Shown here one piece after another: positions 1-11,200 of a DNA stretch of 64,000 nucleotides; within the stretch, counting starts at the first letter, position 1; every line of letters begins with the position of its first letter. The position numbers and the translations under genes are program-made. The stretch comes from Pseudogymnoascus destructans. Lineage: Eukaryota > Ascomycota > Leotiomycetes > Thelebolales > Thelebolaceae. The notes under the pieces are model-generated. The model had not been told where the DNA came from and made no database searches. It saw nothing but the letters and a program-made list of their open reading frames with translations. The stretch is from NCBI RefSeq assembly GCF_001641265.1, contig NW_020167532.1:744001-808000 (forward strand). Direction: 5' to 3'.

Positions 1-125
1 GTGATGGTGGATCATGTATTATCGTTGATTGTAGTTAAATTTACAGATTTGTTGTGTTCTCTTCAAATTTCCACCGCGTTACGCCATCCCCCTCGTTACG
101 CCATGACTTACGTTAATATACAGAA

Positions 126-289
126 TTGACAAACCTGGAGGAATCAGTCCTTGTTAAACACATACTCAACCTAGCTACTAAAGGATTTATTCTACAGATG
201 TCTGTTGTTAAAGATATGGCAAATCAACTACTTACAACACATAACATGCTTGTGGACCAAAACCTACAGAGAATTCAAGAAAAGAAGAG
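126..289 (+). pseudogene. Mosaic of Fot1/pogo transposase fragment and Gypsy gag fragment
   Basis: The first ~40 codons (motif TNLEESVLVKHIL, then KGF..Q.SVVKDMANQLL) match the DNA-binding part of the Fot1/pogo-like transposases at 34-36 kb and 52-54 kb of this window. The next ~15 codons (LVDQNLQRIQEKK) instead match the gag segment of the Gypsy pol at about 5,650 (LIDQNIQRIKEQE). The two parts are read in one frame, and an LTR begins at 290. This is a junction of two repeat types, not a functional gene. Bases 1-125 hold nothing I recognise. Confidence 0.55.
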
Positions 290-545
290 TGTCACGTTCA
301 CCAAGGCATAGGGCGCCAGTTGGGTATTATGAATTAAACTCAATCTAGAGAAGAAAGGAAAGAGAAGAGGAGCACTTGAGCAGTGGCTCGATCTATATAC
401 AGCTATGTTGTTGTGGAGTGAATCTCTTTAGTGAGACCAGTTCTGAGAATTCACTCCACAACTGAAAACTTCGCTCCAACCCCAGAAAGCTCCCCACACC
501 CCTGAACCCCTACTTGAGCTGCAAGGCGCACATGATATCGTAACA
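290..545 (-). repeat. LTR-D, copy 1 (256 bp)
   Basis: In minus orientation it starts TGTTACGATATC and ends GTGACA, the TG...CA structure of an LTR. It matches the LTR at 2913-3170 along its whole length. Most differences from that copy are T for C or A for G (for example cacttgagcag against cactcgagcag), as expected of RIP. No target-site duplication is visible (AAGAG before, TCACC after). Confidence 0.75.
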
Positions 546-1114
546 TCACCTACATAAGCTCACTGCTGATTTTTTTTCTTAACATCATACTTTTGACTTT
601 AAACTTAAATAACTTTTTTTTTAAAACATAGCAACTTCGTACAAAGAAAGAAGAATGATTCTTGCACTTTAATTGCTTAAATCAAACTAAAATTAAGTGT
701 AACTCACGTTACACGAATCTACGATCTTCCTTGTATGACATTAAGAAATCGACATGTTAGAAAACCTACATGATATACAACTTTTGTTAAGTCTTAAAAA
801 TTGACAATATTAGAAGAAGAAGTTGTCGTATTATTCTTAGTCTAGATTCACAAGCATTTCCTCCTTGATGTAGTTCTATTTAAGATATAGCAAATTAATT
901 GCTTGCTAAACATGATAGCAAATGCATTAGAAAGAACTAGACTTTAGACTATATATGATGACAACTATAACGTACTTCACTACTGAGCTGGCCACACCCC
1001 TAAGCTAGCCACCTCATCATGACTCAACAAACATTCTAGCCAAAACTCAACCCTAATGCCATGAATCAATTAAAATCACTCCTTATCACCTTCTTTCTAC
1101 GATGAGATAACTAC
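546..1114. other. No gene recognised
   Basis: AT-rich sequence with runs of T and many stops in all frames. I see no protein similarity, RNA gene or structured repeat. It lies between an LTR and a Fot1 fragment and is probably eroded repeat DNA. Confidence 0.4.
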
Positions 1115-1675
1115 TTAACAAGTTCTTGCATTATGGCTAGTGTTTCCACAGACACCACAGCACTGCTTCTTCAGCTTAGACCTCGTTGTGCAACTACTAC
1201 CCTGCTGCGTTTCCTGCTTCACCTAAACATCAATCTCGTTTTGCGCCATCTGATCCTGTCCCTCAGCTACTGTCAAAGTTCCTCCTCATCTAAGACGTTG
1301 TTTCTTTGTCCTGTGATGCCAACTTAGTAGGTGATTTGTCTCTTGAAGTGTCTTAACCTCTGCCTCTAGAAGGGCCATCCTATGCATAAAGACATGTACT
1401 CCCTTTGCTAGACAATCAATCCCTTTATAGATTGATGTTAGAGAGCTTCCTTGGTGACGTGAGATTTGGTCCTTAAATAATTGAGATTAGGAAGCAGCCT
1501 CATTAGCGCTAGTAGTCGTCTTAGAAGTCCAACTTTCTATGACTCCATTAGAGGTCCCTAGAGGTGTTGCTATCTTTAACTTGATATCTAGCTTTGACAG
1601 GACTGCTTCTAGGTTATGTGGTGTAAGTCCTACACCTCGAAAACCTCCGTAGACATTATCAACAGTCATTGCCTC
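1115..1675 (-). pseudogene. Fot1/pogo-like transposase, C-terminal remnant
   Basis: Read on the minus strand from 1675, the product resembles the C-terminal third of the Fot1-like transposases at 34-36 kb. It contains GGFRGVGLTPHNLEAVLSKLD, then (after a stop) SLTSIYKGIDCLAKG and a MALLEAE leucine-rich segment. It ends in a zinc-knuckle-like motif, CGVCGNTSHNARTC, just before a TAA at 1115-1117. Several in-frame stops break it. The N-terminal part is absent: at about 1675 the sequence changes abruptly to a plus-strand gag. It belongs to the same family as the other copies but is far more diverged. Confidence 0.7.
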
Positions 1676-1680
1676 CTAGA

Positions 1681-2880
1681 ATGCAGCAAATGACTACCAG
1701 ACAAACCACCGCTGCAGCTACGACCGCTGGGCCATCCGAAGACATCCCGAGTCGAATGGACCACCTCGAAGCACAGATACAGGAGGTCAAGGATCTACTA
1801 GTTATCCTGTCGGCATCCCAGACCAGAATCCCGTCCACACCGCCGGTGGACGCCCCCATACCCACAGTCGAAGCTACGGCGCAACGAACGCCTCGTACAC
1901 GAAACACCCCCAACACAGTTCAATTGCCGCCTCTTCGGAACACTCGTTTTCCATCGATTCCAGGGTCGTCACGAATGCACACCGAGGACCCTCCAAATTG
2001 CTATAAGAAATCAACCATCTCTGAGAAAATCCTTCCTCTCAGCGATGGGGTAGAACATACCTTCCTACAATGGAGCGCTTCGATTCGGAACTGACTCGTA
2101 GTCAATGAGGACCACTACCTTACCGACGTCTCGAGAAGAGCGTTGATATGGGGAACTACGACTGGCCTGGCGAAGACCTACCTAGAGCCCCAATACCTGT
2201 CCGCTACGCATAGGTTCCGCAGTGCTGAGGAGATGATGGATCTACTAGGTTCATACTACCTCACAGGCAATGAGACGGAACAGGCCAGGAACCTCTTCAA
2301 CGACCTGCAAATGGGAGAGAAAGGGCATGCTAGCGAAATCTTCCCAGAGTTCAAGGCTCGTTTCCAAAGTGCAGCTATCACAGGACAAGTCTCCGAGTCG
2401 GAATGGTTCCGGTACATGTGGAACAAGTTGACTCCCCAATTTCGCAGCCACGTCACGATCATCAAAAACCAATGGAATGGAGAATACCAGACCATGATAC
2501 AAGAACTTACCGCCTTCGACCAGGAACGGCGTGGGAACAACGAATTGAATCTGCTACCCGCTCTCACAAGGACGTCCACATGTACCACGGATATGGCAAA
2601 GGCGTCGTCAGCGTCGAAGCCGACTCGAGCCACATCCGCTCTGTTCACCCGAACCGCTTTCCTCCCCAAGCCAGCCATACCAGAACGTCTGAGAACCGCA
2701 GTCCCTGTGCCCTCAGGAAACTGTTTCAAGTGTGGCAAGCCCGGCCATTTCCAGGACAAATGCCCCCTTAATGCTACTATTAAGGAATTGGACCGTAACG
2801 ACCCCGAGGCAAAAGAACAATGGAAAGAAGCCATGGAACTTCAATCGGAAGCGTCCCTCGAGGAAAACGACGAGGCCTAG
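1681..2880 (+). pseudogene. Retrotransposon gag with one premature stop
   Basis: A ~400-codon frame whose central part (LAKTYLEPQYL, YYLTGNETEQARNLF, IFPEFKARFQSAA) has the layout of a Gypsy Gag capsid domain. It ends with a CCHC zinc knuckle, CFKCGKPGHFQDKCP, at about 2719-2763, then an acidic tail. A single TGA at 2092-2094 interrupts an otherwise open frame; CGA to TGA by one C-to-T change would explain it. The N-terminus is Thr/Pro-rich with a short coiled-coil-like stretch (MDHLEAQIQEVKDLL). No pol follows: LTR-D starts 33 bp after the gag stop. It is a truncated element, probably cut by the neighbouring insertion. Confidence 0.75.
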
Positions 2881-2912
2881 GAGAAGGCTCCTTCCTAGGT
2901 CTATGCAAATGT

Positions 2913-3170
2913 TGTCACGGTTCACCAAGGCATAGGGCGCCAGTTGGGTATTATGAATTAAACTCAATCCAGAGAAGAAAGGAAAGAGAAGAGGCGCACT
3001 CGAGCAGTGGCTCGATCTATATACAGCTATGTTGTTGTGGAGTGAATTCTCTTTAGCGAGACCAGTTCTGAGAATTCACTCCACAACTGAAAACTTCGCT
3101 CCAACCCCGGAAAGCTCCCCACACCCCTGAACCCCCACTCGAGCTGCAAGGCGCACTTGATATCGTAACA
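2913..3170 (-). repeat. LTR-D, copy 2, 3' LTR of the minus-strand Gypsy relic
   Basis: 258 bp, minus orientation, TGTTACGATATC...GAACCGTGACA. Directly upstream of its 5' end (in minus orientation) is a purine run, ggagtaggggggggggtag, at 3171-3189. That is where a polypurine tract sits before a 3' LTR. This assigns the LTR to the pol relic at 3249-5817. Confidence 0.75.
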
Positions 3171-3189
3171 CTACCCCCCCCCTACTCCA
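3171..3189 (-). other. Polypurine tract of Gypsy-D
   Basis: On the minus strand this is an uninterrupted G-rich purine tract touching the LTR start. The plus-strand relative at 33516-33531 has a similar tract before its LTR. Confidence 0.6.
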
Positions 3190-3248
3190 GAGTTGATCTC
3201 CTGATCAAGAAATCCCATTTTCAAAAAAAAAACAATTGTCTCCAGCTC

Positions 3249-5817
3249 TCATTTTGGTTTCTGAGGGTATTTTCTGTGATATGCTTGGGTAACTTCTGGA
3301 GAATTTTCAAAGCTCTCTGCAGTATACCATGTCTCATCCGGTGGATAGTTCTTCCAAGCTGCCTTGTAGAAAAGCTTCTTTCGAATAACTTTTGAGTTGA
3401 GGATTTTGTCCACTTCCCACTCCTCTTTGCCATTGACAATGACTGGAGGCTCTGGCTCCTGTTGCTGCCCTTCGATTGCATCATTCGAGTCAAGTCTTAA
3501 TAGATTGGCATGAAAAACTGGATGAATCTTCATGCTGTTTGGAAGTTTGAGCCGATATGCAACTTGCCCAATTCGCTCTAGATTTCAAAAGGTCCCACTT
3601 GCTTGTGGTCTAGCTTCTTTGATGGCCTCTGTGTCTTTATATTTTGAGTTGAAAGCCATACTCTGTCTCCCACTTGATAGCGTGGTGCAGGTTTCCTTTT
3701 CTTGTTTGCGAAATGTTCCATTTTTGCTTGCGAGAGCGTGATTTCATCCTGCAGAAACTCCCAAACCTTTGCCATGGTCTGAGCTATGTTCTTGTGCTCC
3801 TGTTTGGCTTCGTGATATGCTTGCTGCTCTGTATCGAAGCTCATTCTTGGTTCATAGCCCTTGTTCGCAAAAAACGCACTTGTCTTGGTTGCATCTGATG
3901 GCAAACTGTTGGCAGCAAACTCCGCCATGCACAAGTATGAAACCGAATTGTCTTGAAGATAGTTCACATGAGCTCGCAAGTAGCGTTCGAGCTCTGCATT
4001 GAATCGCTCAGTCTGTCCATCTGTTTCTGGGTGGAAGGCAGTTGAAAGTTTGGCTGAAATTTTCCAAATTTTGCAGAGCAAACTCCAGACTTCTGCAATG
4101 AACTGAGGACCTCTGTCTGATATTATCGAGTTTGGTAGACCATGGTGCTTCCATACATGTCGAAGTAAGAGCTGTGCTGTAGCTTCTGCAGTAGTCCCTT
4201 CTTGCCCAGCGAAACACGGAATAAAATGTCTTTCTTTCGTCAACCTGCATGCAACAACCAAGATAGCATTGTTCCCTTCACAGAGTGGTAATCCTGTCAC
4301 GAAATCCATTGATATATCCATCCATGGTCAACTGTCAATAGGGATTGGTTGTAGAAGTCCATTGTAGGCATCTCGAGATGGTTTCGATCTTTGACAACTA
4401 TGGCAGCTTTTGACATATCGAATTATTGTTTTGTCCATGTTTGGCCAGTGATAGTGCTGTTTAATGACTCGCAGCATCTTTCCAGCTCCTGGATGTCCCA
4501 GCTTTGCATCACCTTGGAGTTCAATATGATGGTCTGAAGGTCGATGGGGAGGTAGCTTGTCTGCTGCCATTTTTGAAAAAACATCCAAAAATTCATGAAA
4601 TTCCTTCGGAAGGATCAGTCGAGAGTCAATTTCTTCAGTTTTGGTCTTGTTCTTGTGCTCGATTATGTCCTTCATTGATATAGCAAAGACTTGAGCTCCT
4701 CTTTGCTTTATGAGCATTCGAAATGGTGCTGCGCCAATCATTGCTATGGTGCAAGGTTTTGGTTTTTCCACTTTCAGAGCAGGTTCCAGAGGAGGCATTT
4801 CTTTGGCTTTCTTCTTTGGCCTTTGTCTCTCGCTTTTAGATATAGGCTCTGTTTCGAGGGCTCGATCTGGTATAAAATGGTTGCAATAATCTCCAGTGAA
4901 GAGGACTTGATCATTGATCATATCAAGAACAACTCCATGTTGGTTTATCCAAGCTTTCCTGAGAATGATGGAATGTTTTCTGAGCGAAGTGATGAATAAT
5001 GGACATAGGCTTTCCACATGCTCTCCCACTTGTAGTCGAGGATATATAGAATGTAGTGATAGCATGGGCAGCCTCTCCATTGAATCCTTCAACTTGTTTT
5101 GGCTTCACAAGTTCGACTGGGGCTATCCCTTCGATTTCACATATTCTTTCTGCATCAGCAGCATTAATGAAGTTCCCACCTGTGGCACCAGTATCGATCA
5201 ATGCATGGACAATAGCTTTGTATTTTTCTATTCTACAAGTAGCTAAGAAAGGGGTGTCCGGATCAAAACTGGATCTCGAGGAAGAAGCTGCAATTCTGGC
5301 TGCACTGCCTCTAGTGATGACTTGTCTAGAGGCTATTCATTTTCCGAATCGATGATAGACTCAGCTGTAGATACCTCATTCTTGAGCTTTGAGCTTCTGG
5401 GGACAGTCTCAAGCTCGATGTCCATTTTGTTGGCATATGAAGCATTTCCCAAGTTTCATGAGCATTTCTTTTGCTGGATCTTGATGCGGTGATCGATACA
5501 GCTTCTGTGTCTTGTTTTGCATGTTCGAATCCATTGTAGGTTGAGGGATTGAAGTTCGAAGTGCCTGGCCCTGATTTTGAGTTTGGCCCATGTTGTTCGA
5601 AAATGACTTTGGCTTCCTTTTGTCTTCTTGTTCCTTGATCCGCTGGATGTTCTGGTCGATGAGCATGCATTTCTTTGCAAACTCGTGAAGTGTAGTAGCT
5701 CCAACTTCAGCCACTAAGGCTTTCTGCATCTGTTGGTTGACTTTGAAGCGCAAGTCATCCAGCAAAGTTTCTTCAGAGTAATCAAGCTCTGTCGTGAGCC
5801 TTTGGAACTCAAGTTAT
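3249..5817 (-). pseudogene. Ty3/Gypsy gag-pol relic lacking RT and RNase H
   Basis: In minus order: end of gag with a CCHC knuckle start (CFICQQNGHRA, about 5409-5445); an aspartic protease (IDTGATGGNFI, about 5175-5200); and a linker leading to the start of RT (SDHHIELQGDAK, about 4500-4540). At about 4497 this passes in frame into the integrase zinc finger (GHPGAGKML...HSCQRSK). The integrase core follows (MDFVTGLPLCEG, SDRGPQF, DGQTERFNAELERYL), then a C-terminal chromodomain (EWEVDKILNSKV...AAWKNYPPDETW, 3250-3530). The RT palm and RNase H, present in the sister copy at 30.2-31.0 kb, are missing. Stops (for example TGA near 4325) and a frame change near 3560 show it is dead. Its LTR is at 2913-3170; the 5' end is interrupted at 5818 by a pogo-like element. 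Confidence 0.85.
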
Positions 5818-5819
5818 TA

Positions 5820-6437
5820 CAGTCAACTCCCGTTAAGTCGATACAATTGGTGACACGTGTAAATATCGTAAAAGTGAAAATATCGTTATATTGAAATGCC
5901 AAGTATTATGTAATCCACCTATCTAATGTCTCCTAAACCAAGGAATTAAGCTGAATTGCCTCAATTTCGCCCTCTAAATGCTTCTAATGCCCTGAGGTGA
6001 TTGGCTCGGAGAGCATCGTGACATAAAGCCACCGCGGCTATCAATTCGTCGCTAAAAGTCGTAGAGAATTTGTTCAAGTTGAGGCCATTGGCCAGTTCGA
6101 TTTCGTTGTCTAGTTGTTGTCGAGTTGTCAAGATGTTTAAAGCGGTTACTAAGGCTATCTGATATTGTCGATTGACTGAGCCTATGATTGAATTCGTGAA
6201 GAAACCAGTTGATGCAGGCTTTCTATTTGTGTGCCTAATGTCGAATGGCACGGCGCTGTTTGAGTGTAATCGTGTGTTTTCGAGGCATAATAGAGTTAGA
6301 TAAGTCAATAATTAAAGGTCAGAAGGTCAATATCGCGAATATCGAGAATTGAGTGCGAAAATCAATTGGTGCTGAAAAAAATATCGACTTAGCGGTGTTA
6401 TCGACTAATCCGACATCGTCTTGGCGAGAGTGGACTG
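5820..6437. mobile_element. 618-bp pogo-like non-autonomous element with TA duplication
   Basis: Left end CAGTCAACTCCCGTTAAGTCGAT and right end (reverse complement) CAGTCCACTCTCGCCAAGACGAT form imperfect terminal inverted repeats. They are flanked by TA at 5818-5819 and 6438-6439, as in Tc1/mariner-pogo elements. A minus-strand ORF at 5961-6308 (115 aa) ends ALRANHLRALEAFRGRN, vaguely like the C-terminal tail of pogo transposases, but there is no DDE domain. I read it as an internally deleted copy inserted in the Gypsy gag. Similar CAGT ends occur at 45567 and 50030. Confidence 0.6.
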
Positions 6438-6439
6438 TA

Positions 6440-6811
6440 TTGCTAAATACATTATTTATACTCTATAGCTATACTTCCTCTTAATCTGTAAAAAGCTACT
6501 AGTATACCCAAACCTATCGCAGATTCTGCACCCTGTCCTCGGTTTCAAGTCCACCGAACTTATAGAGGCACCCCCCGCAAAATTGGCGCAGCTGTTGGCG
6601 CAGCTGAAATGGGATGGCGGGGTAACAACTTCCGGATAATAATGTACCCCAACTGCTATACAGCTCTCTTAAATCCTCAAATCTCAATTCCCAACGTATC
6701 CATTGACAAGTAAATTGCCTTATAGCGCATTCTTTTAATCCTTCGGTGCGATAAAAGAAACCCGAATCATCGCCGCCGCCATTAGCCTCAACCGCACGAC
6801 GCGCTGTCACG
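6440..6811 (+). promoter_or_regulatory. Upstream region of the aldo/keto reductase gene
   Basis: 372 bp between the transposon end and the ATG. Nothing coding is apparent. Tandem gcgcagctg copies lie near 6586-6608, and the start context is cacgATGcc. Specific sites cannot be assigned. Confidence 0.3.
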
Positions 6812-7927
6812 ATGCCTAAAACAACCCCTCCTCTGGCGGATGTCATCCCCCCTCTCATCTTCGGAACAGCGGTCTTCAACCACCAGTACAATAGCGACCC
6901 ATTTTCCTTGCCCTCCACCACTCTCGTGCATCACGCATTATCTTCCGGAATCTCCGGCTTCGATACCTCGCCATACTACGGCCCCAGCGAAGAAATTCTC
7001 GGCGCCGCACTTATAGCACCCATCGCCGAAACGAAGGCGCCATTTCCCCGCGACCAGTACACAATCCTTACAAAAGTGGGCAGGATAGCCGCGGATGAGT
7101 TCGATTACTCGCCGGAATGGATACGGAAGAGCATTGCGCACTCCCTGCAGCGCTTGCACACAGACTACCTAGACGTTGTCTACTGCCACGATGTCGAGTT
7201 CGTGACCCCCGCAGAGGCTCTGGGGGCTATTAAAGAGCTACGCAGGATACGGGATGAGGATGGAAGCATCAAGTACGTGGGAATCTCTGGATTTCCAGTC
7301 GGAACCCTCTGCGGCTTGGCAGAGATGATCCTGCGGGAGACCGGGGAACCTCTCGATATTGTCCAGAGCTACGGGAACTACACGGTGCAGAACCAGACTC
7401 TGAAGAATGAGGGCGTGCAGCGCTTCAAAGCAGCAGGTGTGGATGTCATCCCCAATGCGAGTATACTGGGAATGGGGCTGCTGCGGACCCAGGGTGTGCC
7501 GATAGGGAGCATGGGGAACTGGCATCCGGCTCCGGATGGCTTGCGTGATGTATGCAAGGACGCTGTGCGAGTTTGTCAAGAAAAAAGCGAGACCCTTGAG
7601 AATGTTGCCACGCGTTGGTCACTGGAGCATTGGCTCATGGATGGGGCGGACGTGGGCACAGCATCTTCTGGGGTGGATGGGCAGAAAATTGGCGTTAGTG
7701 TAATCGGTGTGAGCAATTTGGTGGAATTGGAAAGGGCTTTGAAAGTGTGGCAGAGCGTGCAAGATGGGGTGAAAAGTGGAGTAGAAGAAAGTAGGAAGAC
7801 GGGCAGTCTGAACAGGAGGAGGCACATTGATGAAATCGTGGTTGGGATACACGCCGTCCTAGGGAAGTGGAGGAATTTTGCTTGGGACAGCCCCGGCGCA
7901 GAATTTGTGAACAAAGCTGCGAAATAG
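6812..7927 (+). CDS. ARA2: Aldo/keto reductase, D-arabinose 1-dehydrogenase (Ara2) type
   Basis: 371 aa in a single uninterrupted exon. The family is NAD(P)-dependent (beta/alpha)8-barrel oxidoreductases. The Ara2 branch oxidises D-arabinose to the lactone, the step before erythroascorbate synthesis, in the cytosol. The catalytic tetrad is visible: Asp51 and Tyr56 in DTSPYYG, Lys88 in ILTKVGR, His126 in VVYCHDVEF. The barrel continues through KYVGISGFPVG and the VDVIPNASILGMGLLR segment, and a cofactor-loop-like IGVSVIGVSNLVELERAL lies near the end. Length suits Ara2-like proteins, which are longer than typical AKRs. The ATG at 6812 is the first in frame and directly precedes the conserved PLIFGTAVFN strand. 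It converges with the TOR gene, 286 bp between stops. The exact substrate is inferred from the subfamily. Confidence 0.85.
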   Translation: MPKTTPPLADVIPPLIFGTAVFNHQYNSDPFSLPSTTLVHHALSSGISGFDTSPYYGPSEEILGAALIAPIAETKAPFPRDQYTILTKVGRIAADEFDYSPEWIRKSIAHSLQRLHTDYLDVVYCHDVEFVTPAEALGAIKELRRIRDEDGSIKYVGISGFPVGTLCGLAEMILRETGEPLDIVQSYGNYTVQNQTLKNEGVQRFKAAGVDVIPNASILGMGLLRTQGVPIGSMGNWHPAPDGLRDVCKDAVRVCQEKSETLENVATRWSLEHWLMDGADVGTASSGVDGQKIGVSVIGVSNLVELERALKVWQSVQDGVKSGVEESRKTGSLNRRRHIDEIVVGIHAVLGKWRNFAWDSPGAEFVNKAAK

Positions 7928-8213
7928 AGTATCACGAAGATAAACACGACCCATTATAGTTTGTGTCCAAGCATAGATGTGGACGAATATTAAATGCTTG
8001 CTACAGTGATATAGTTAACTCCTTTGAAGCAAATCCCACTCGAGGCTAAACGAACCACAGTCCGAAAGTCTAACGAGGTACCTGTCCACCAACTCCGTGC
8101 AAAGTTCGTACAGTAAAGCAATCCCTATACATCCATTTCCACAAGAAAAAGATTCGTTCCCAGCAATTGCCTTGCCTTGTTCCATTACATACACGAATAA
8201 AATATTCCATACC

Positions 8214-11200
8214 CTACCAGAAACTACACCACCCAATGTAATGCTGGCAAAGGTTCTCGAGCTTCGTCGCCTCAATGAGCAACTTATCGACTTGGTCGAT
8301 ATAGCTCAACTCCTCGTCCGGTTTGAAATCACGCCCTGTGAGTTTCTCCTTGACCCTGTTCAGAACTTGCACTGCTCTCTCATTCTGGATCTCAGTATGG
8401 TCTTGCCCAGGTTCAGTAACTGCGGTAGAATTGGTGCGACCACGTGGACGTGCGGATGGAGGACCGCCTGGTGCTGTTGTTGGGTCCTGAGCGACTAGCT
8501 CGCTGGGGGGGATGTTGGCATCCAAAACCGATGAGCGCCGTTGATCCGCTGCCATTATGGAGCCTCGGCGGAAGTTAGGGCCCTCACCAGGGGAATGGGC
8601 TCCAGTCAGGCGCCAGTTAAGAAGGGGGTCGTGAATGAACTGCGGCTATTAGCATCGAACGTTTTCGAAAATGTGGGTGGGAACAACTTACAGCTTCAAG
8701 GACGGCCATCAAAGACTCTTTATTATCTCTGACAACTCTCATCACATTCTCGCAAGTGATTCTGAAACTTCCTTCAATATTGCTAACCTCCATAGCATAT
8801 GTCAACATTCTTGTGAGACGGAATGGAACTCTCTCCGGGTATTTGTCGCGGTGCATAGCAACTTCGAAACAGTCACCGAAATCGACATGGATGATCTTTC
8901 CGGTGATCCTATCAAGCATCAAGTTGGAAGGATGCCTGTCACCAAGGCCTAGGATGTAGCCAACAATGGACATCACACCCAGAGAGCGGGTATAGTTTGT
9001 GCGGCGGTCCAACCAGGCCTCAGAACTCTTACTCTTCAGCCACAGAACCCGATAAAGATCCTGGCCAGTAGTATTGTCAAGGGCGTAGCCAAAGACTTCA
9101 ACTTTTTGCATCAAGGTCAGGTTGTCATAGTCCGGTGCCATCTGAAGCATGATGCGATGCTCAATATTGAGCAGAATCTTACGGCTCTCTCGATATTCAC
9201 GTATAAGAACATGGAGAGTATCGCTGTTTTCAACCCAACCAAGAAGACCAGAACTTTGTGATAGAGGAATTGCGGGGTATCTTTCGATATTGAGATGACG
9301 CTTGTACGACTCTGAATCGTGCGAGAGTAGGGTATTGCAGAGTCCGAAGAGCTGCATAACACGTTCGTCCTGACGCATGTCCTCGTGGCCCTTCAAGAGG
9401 AACGCATATGCAACACCATCGCTGCCATTCATACGGAGCCTTCTTGGTCGTTGTTTGGAATTAATTACCGAAAATGTCGGGTCGAAAGACAGAATACGAA
9501 TAATTGGCTTACCGCTCTGGTAGGTGCCGGGCACGGCAAGATCAAGATCGCGTACATGAAGAAGCTTTGGTGAGACATATGCAAGCTCTAGACTGGTAAG
9601 CTGAGGTAGTTGTCGAGCAATGCGCCGGAAAACCTGATAATACAAATCCCAAGCTTGGTTCAAGTCGCCGACATCCCTAGATTGCTTGTACGTGTAACAC
9701 CACTCTCTTGCTTCCTGAAGATCACGGCCGAAGGTTTGAGCGAAGGAAATTTCACGCAGAGTTTCGGGGCCCTTGTCAAGCTGTTCGTGTAGCGGGGTGA
9801 GTGTCGCAAACATGCCCTCAATATCATTGGCACCGAAGTAGAGCCTCGATGCTTCTTCAAGGCCTTCATGCCATTGTTCATGCCAGAGAACTGCGACACG
9901 GATAAGCTCTTGGCTAACAACGTCGGCTTGGTCCACAAGTTGGGCGCTGTGCTGACGCATGCTGTCCATAATTTGGCCAGCAGACCTGGATCTTCTTGTA
10001 GTCTGTGCCGACTTCATGGCAACAGTAAGAGGGTATACAAGAGCCTGGGGATGTGCACGGCCGACATCTGCAAGCAGGGCATGAATTGATTGCCGCACGC
10101 GTGTATTCGGCTGGTTAATACGCGCAATAAGTTGCGGGATAACCTCGAGCCAGGTATCAACGCTGACCGAAGCAAATCCCTCGATAACCACTGCATTCAC
10201 CTCGAGGTTTCCGCCGTGTGTAAACCATAGCGTAAGGAGTCGAAGTGTATCTTGCAAAGAGCTTCCGGCTGATAGTGAAATCGACTTGAAGAATCCCCTC
10301 ACAGCGGGAACAACGTGGTCGATCAAGACATTATGAGGTACCACCGCTGTCTCTCGCTCCGGCTTCTGATTCACGGACTGAGCAATCTCGAAGTTCGCTA
10401 GAGCCCAAGCATGCCAAGCCTTATACCAGTGCGGATTGAATTGCGTGGCAGCAGAATATGCTGCCAGGATATCTCCAACTTGATCATGACGCCAGTCACC
10501 TCGGTTTAGCGATACTTGCCATTCTCCTTGCTTGAGGCAGCATCGAGCAAGCAACTCGGTATGATCTGCTAAAGCCTTAGGGCTCATAGCGTAGGGTACG
10601 CCGTTGCCGTTCACAGCAGCGAGGCCGTTCGCCATGTCATGTCCATCCTGCATGCCGTGCGCGGCCATCTGCGACGCATGCAGTCTTTCGGCCATGTCGT
10701 TGCTGAAGATTTTAAGCCCATCTAATGCCGCAGCCTTGAGCCCAACGGCCCAGTGATATTTGAGGACGGCATAATTGACTGCTGGAGTAATATGTCTAGG
10801 TGGCTCATGATGGTATTGCCCGTGGCCATCAGCATTGATATATGGCAGAACAGCATCGAGACTGTCATCGTTTCCAATTAATTGCTGCAGAGATTTTTCA
10901 GCCAGACCCATCCGACCTGATTTTCTACACAGATTGGCAAATTTGATCCACATCTGCATGTTCTCCTTGGGAGAAATGACGAGCGCACGGAGCTTCAACA
11001 TTCGTTGCCATACTTCGACGTTTCGCTGGCACCCCAACAAACGTGTCTCCCACGTACGTCTCATCGTTTCTTGCTTGGCTGGATTGTCGTTGCTCTGCTT
11101 GTACACAATAAGCTCTTCAAGTTCAGCAAGCATCTGAACCCGAACGACTACAGCATATGCGCGATTGTAAGACTCGCTCACAAGAGCGCTCAGCTCCGTA

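Noticed and set aside
2256..2834. 192-codon antisense ORF over gag
   Set aside because: Shadow of gag codon usage; no domain and no conservation argument, unlike the antisense ORF of Gypsy-B, which lies mostly outside pol.
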